Of a stretch of DNA of 7,873 nucleotides, positions 5,122-7,873 are shown in pieces. Origin of the DNA: Bacteroidota bacterium (GTDB lineage: Bacteria; Bacteroidota; Bacteroidia; Chitinophagales; Chitinophagaceae); assembly GCA_023423835.1 (NCBI GenBank), contig JAFAEW010000019.1, positions 1-7,873 of the forward strand, written 5' to 3'. The number at the start of each line of letters is the position of its first letter. Within the stretch, counting starts at the first letter, position 1. The position numbers and the translations under genes are program-made. The notes below the pieces were generated by a model, which saw only the letters and a program-made list of their open reading frames with translations, ran no database searches and was not told the origin of the DNA.

Positions 5122-7653
5122 TTAAATAAGCGTGCTTAGTATATCATTTAATTCCATCTCAGTTTTTACATACACCTCGCGAACTTTGCTTCCGAGGTTT
5201 GGACCTACAATGCCCGCGGCTTCGAGCTGATCCATCAACCTTCCCGCCCGGTTGTAACCAAGCTTCATTCGCCGTTGTATCAAAGACGTACTTCCCGATT
5301 GGCTTTGCACGATGAGTCGTGCAGCTTCTTCAAACAATTTATCGCGATCGGTGAGGTCAACATCTTTGCCTTCCAGATCTTTATCGTCCACAAATTCAGG
5401 CAACATAAAGGCATCAGGATAACCCTGTTGGTCGCTGATAAAATTACAAACTCTCTCGACTTCCGGAGTATCCACAAATGCGCACTGCAACCGCGTAATC
5501 TCTCCGTTGTAACTCACGAGCATATCGCCTTTTCCAATAAGTTGTTCAGCCCCACCTGCATCCATAATGGTGCGACTATCGATTTTTGAGGAAACCTTAA
5601 ACGCTACCCGTGCCGGAAAATTGGCTTTAATGGTACCGGTAATAATGTTTACCGACGGTCTTTGGGTAGCGATAATCAGGTGAATACCTACCGCTCTTGC
5701 CAGCTGCGCAAGCCGGCCGATCGGCATTTCAATTTCTTTTCCTGCCGTCATAATCAGATCCGCAAATTCATCAATCACCAATACGATGAAAGGCAGGTAC
5801 TGGTGGCCTTTTTCCGGGTTCAACCGGCGCTTTATAAACTTGTCGTTGTATTCCTTAATATTTCTGCAACCCGCCTCTTTCAGCAGATCGTAGCGGTTGT
5901 CCATTTCAATACAAAGTGCATTAAGGGTATAAACAACCTTCTTTGTGTCTGTAATGATCGATTCATCTTCGCCCGGCAACTTCGCGAGGAAATGCTTTTC
6001 AATTACCGTATAAAGACTCAGCTCCACTTTTTTGGGATCAACCAATACAAGCTTCAACTGCGAAGGATGCTTTTTATATAATAGCGAAACCAATAGAGTG
6101 TTGATCCCAACGGACTTTCCCTGTCCGGTGGCTCCGGCCATCAGCAGATGCGGCATGCTTGCCAAGTCAACGATGAAGTTTTCGTTATCAATTTTTTTTC
6201 CGATGGCAATCGGCAAAGCGAAATTGTTGTTCTGAAACTTTTCAGATGCGAGCAAAGTTTTCATACTAACGATACTCTTTCGCACATTCGGCACCTCGAT
6301 GCCTATTGTACCCTTTCCAGGAATCGGGGCGATGATGCGGATGCCCAGTGCTGCCAGACTGAGTGCAATATCGTCCTCAAGATTTTTGATACGGCTGATT
6401 CTTACTCCCGGCGCCGGCACGATCTCGTAAAGCGTTACCGTGGGTCCGATGGTAGCAGAAATGCGCTGAATATGGATGTCATAATTTTTTAAGGTTGAAA
6501 TAATCTGTTCCTTATTGCTTTCAAGCTCGGCCGGATCATGTACGATCTTTTCACTTCCGTGGGTTTCCAGCAGATCGAGCGAGGGATAATGATAATTTCT
6601 CAGATCGAGTGTGGGCTCATAATCCTTCAGAACGGTTTTTTTGGGCAGCGGCGCTTCTTCCTCATTTCCTTCCTGGCTGCCTTTGTTAATCTCAAGCGAA
6701 ACCGGTTCGTTTTGACTATCAGGCCTGATTCGTTGTTTTTTTAATTCACCATTCGAAACCTCCTCCTCCTTTACGAGCAAGGGGTCTTCGTTGTCCATAT
6801 TCAATGCTACGGAACTGGCATAATTATCATCCTCCTTTTCGAGGATTTCCAGCTCGGGAACAGACGTTTCCTCAACCTTCGGTATGATGACAACCACATT
6901 ATTGTTGTTGGACTTCAACTTATTGGGAGATGGCTCATCCGGTTTTTCGTGCAGATCAAACTGCATTTCTTCCTCCGTCGTTTCTCCAACGTTCATGTAA
7001 GTTGAATCAGCGGCAGAAACAGGCCTGATCTTTCTTTCAGGAAGTTGGAATCGGGGATTAAATCTCCAGATAATATAGCTGAGTAATAAGGCAGCAAGTA
7101 AGGCTCCGGTTCCTACATTTCCCAACCATTTTACCAGCCAGGATTCCAATAGTTCGCCGGTGGCACCTCCATATGAAAAGGGGGATTCACTAAAGAAAAA
7201 TGCGAATGCAACGCTTAATACCGGCAGTCCGACAATGAGATAACGAAGATTTCTGGCAAGGCTGAATATCTTTTTTTCAAACAACAAATTAACGCCCAGC
7301 ACAAAGAAGAATGTGCAAATCAGAAAGCTTGCTACACCAAAACCATTATAAATAAAATTGTGTGATGTATAAGCACCAAGAATCCCCAGCAGGTTTTTCA
7401 CCTTTACATCCTCAGTAGAAAAGATGGATGCCCCAAATTTAAAAACCTTATCCTGATCCTCCTTCCAGGTAAAGCAATAAGAAGTAAACGCAATGAAAAG
7501 AAAAACAGCAACCAGCAAACAAAACGCTCCTGCAATTTTTTGTGTACGTTCATCTTTCACCACTTCTTTTACCTTGATCTGTTCTGATTTCTCAGCTTTC
7601 AGCTTACCGGGATCAGGTTTTTGAGATGCCTTCTTTTTTAGTTTATTCGCCAT
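5122..7653 (-). CDS. ftsK: DNA translocase FtsK
   Basis: An 843-residue septal DNA pump that moves chromosome ends through the closing septum and, in studied bacteria, triggers XerCD recombination at dif. The N-terminal part is membrane-bound, with four hydrophobic segments at about 39-61, 105-125, 136-154 and 181-198. A hydrophilic, Glu- and Asn-rich linker runs from about 200 to 345. The alpha/beta motor follows: ETHGSEKI (363-370) opens the conserved region, Walker A is GATGQGKS (507-514), Walker B is VLVIDEF (624-630, Asp628 and Glu629), and ATQRPS (662-667) is also conserved. The C-terminal gamma winged helix spans about 768-830, with GSTSLIQRRMKLGYNRAGRLMDQ within 787-809 followed by LEAAGIVGP, the region that reads KOPS-type DNA signals. 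All key residues are present and the length is usual for Bacteroidota. The linker is much shorter than that of E. coli FtsK (1329 residues). The start is backed by GAGGAAAG (7664-7657) just upstream. Identity is very sure. Confidence 0.97.
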   Translation of the reverse strand: MANKLKKKASQKPDPGKLKAEKSEQIKVKEVVKDERTQKIAGAFCLLVAVFLFIAFTSYCFTWKEDQDKVFKFGASIFSTEDVKVKNLLGILGAYTSHNFIYNGFGVASFLICTFFFVLGVNLLFEKKIFSLARNLRYLIVGLPVLSVAFAFFFSESPFSYGGATGELLESWLVKWLGNVGTGALLAALLLSYIIWRFNPRFQLPERKIRPVSAADSTYMNVGETTEEEMQFDLHEKPDEPSPNKLKSNNNNVVVIIPKVEETSVPELEILEKEDDNYASSVALNMDNEDPLLVKEEEVSNGELKKQRIRPDSQNEPVSLEINKGSQEGNEEEAPLPKKTVLKDYEPTLDLRNYHYPSLDLLETHGSEKIVHDPAELESNKEQIISTLKNYDIHIQRISATIGPTVTLYEIVPAPGVRISRIKNLEDDIALSLAALGIRIIAPIPGKGTIGIEVPNVRKSIVSMKTLLASEKFQNNNFALPIAIGKKIDNENFIVDLASMPHLLMAGATGQGKSVGINTLLVSLLYKKHPSQLKLVLVDPKKVELSLYTVIEKHFLAKLPGEDESIITDTKKVVYTLNALCIEMDNRYDLLKEAGCRNIKEYNDKFIKRRLNPEKGHQYLPFIVLVIDEFADLIMTAGKEIEMPIGRLAQLARAVGIHLIIATQRPSVNIITGTIKANFPARVAFKVSSKIDSRTIMDAGGAEQLIGKGDMLVSYNGEITRLQCAFVDTPEVERVCNFISDQQGYPDAFMLPEFVDDKDLEGKDVDLTDRDKLFEEAARLIVQSQSGSTSLIQRRMKLGYNRAGRLMDQLEAAGIVGPNLGSKVREVYVKTEMELNDILSTLI

Positions 7654-7656
7654 AAT

Positions 7657-7664
7657 CTTTCCTC
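7657..7664 (-). promoter_or_regulatory. Ribosome binding site of ftsK
   Basis: GAGGAAAG on the minus strand, with AGGA at 7663-7660 and 6 nt between it and the ATG at 7653. This is a good Shine-Dalgarno match, unlike the other minus-strand gene, and it supports the chosen ftsK start. Confidence 0.6.
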
Positions 7665-7666
7665 AT

Positions 7667-7674
7667 CAAATATA
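7667..7674 (-). promoter_or_regulatory. Candidate Bacteroidota-type -7 promoter element for ftsK
   Basis: TATATTTG on the minus strand matches the Bacteroidota -7 consensus TAnnTTTG exactly. It ends 13 nt before the ftsK ATG, so the transcript leader would be only about 8-10 nt. I see no TTTG at the usual -33 distance upstream, so the promoter is either weak, activator-dependent, or a chance match, with the real promoter further upstream. Confidence 0.35.
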
Positions 7675-7708
7675 ACGGATTAGAACATCCTATTCTTATG
7701 CCGTGCAA

Positions 7709-7743
7709 TTTCAATAAAATTTTCCAAAATGCTTTTATTGAAA
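7709..7743. repeat. 11-bp perfect inverted repeat upstream of ftsK, possible operator or hairpin
   Basis: TTTCAATAAAA (7709-7719) and TTTTATTGAAA (7733-7743) are perfect reverse complements around a 13-nt spacer. The centre lies about 73 nt upstream of the ftsK ATG and upstream of the candidate -7 element. Neither strand has a T tract right after the stem, so a classic terminator is unlikely. A regulator-binding site, or a leader hairpin if transcription starts further upstream, would fit. The repeat is certain; the function is not known. Confidence 0.4.
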
Positions 7744-7873
7744 GCGAAAAGAGCGATTTGGGTTAAAAAAATCTTTAACAGAAGATTCAATCTATAAATG
7801 CAATTAATATTCCGTTTAAAACCAATTAAAATGCCTTTTAAGGATAAACAGCATAGAGCGGAGACCCTAATTT

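Noticed and set aside
5662..6492. Overlapping + strand open frames of 67-139 codons inside ftsK
   Set aside because: They are antisense to the FtsK motor domain, whose Walker motifs are intact, and show no domain of their own.
7642..7665. A 7-codon minus-strand frame beginning ATGAGGAAAG that overlaps the ftsK start
   Set aside because: Its first codons are the ftsK ribosome binding site, and so short an overlapping frame is likely chance. It could matter only if the short leader predicted from the -7 element proved wrong.
7698..7766. A 22-codon + strand frame through the inverted repeat upstream of ftsK
   Set aside because: No ribosome site, no known similarity, and it overlaps another equally short frame in the same AT-rich stretch.
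1..7873. dif site, KOPS-like GGGNAGGG cluster, CRISPR array, tRNA or transposon ends
   Set aside because: Looked for by eye because FtsK is present and because the window might be an accessory region. None was convincing.

Overview
The window looks like ordinary chromosomal sequence from a member of the Bacteroidota. The pointers are an FtsK of Bacteroidota type, a lipoprotein L,D-transpeptidase with a QKEDE stretch just after its lipobox cysteine, one gene start with no Shine-Dalgarno sequence, and an exact TAnnTTTG promoter element upstream of ftsK. These features do not settle the genus. GC content is moderate by eye. I found no mobile element, CRISPR array, tRNA, rRNA or phage gene.

Layout. 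Left part, + strand (1-3368): the last 56 codons of an enolase-superfamily (mandelate racemase/muconate lactonizing type) enzyme, then, 11 nt later, a 1061-residue protein that fuses a GlcD-like FAD oxidase to a GlcF-like iron-sulfur/CCG module. The tight spacing suggests one operon for oxidising a 2-hydroxy acid, perhaps downstream of sugar-acid breakdown. Centre (3369-3439): a 71-nt convergent gap filled by a bulged hairpin. Right part, - strand: ftsK (7653 to 5122) is followed after 92 nt by a YcbB/LdtD-like L,D-transpeptidase (5029 to 3440). No convincing terminator lies between them, so they may be co-transcribed. One acts on DNA at the closing septum and the other on peptidoglycan crosslinks, so a shared cell-envelope/division role is plausible but inferred. 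The last 220 nt (7654-7873) hold the ftsK control region, including an 11-bp perfect inverted repeat, and no gene I can name.

I do not see a clear undescribed system. The best leads are details of known families: a three-cysteine first Fe-S motif and a C-terminal membrane tail on the FAD/Fe-S oxidase, a surface-export-like signal on an enzyme expected to work in the periplasm, and an inverted repeat that could fold the start codon of the transpeptidase into a hairpin loop.
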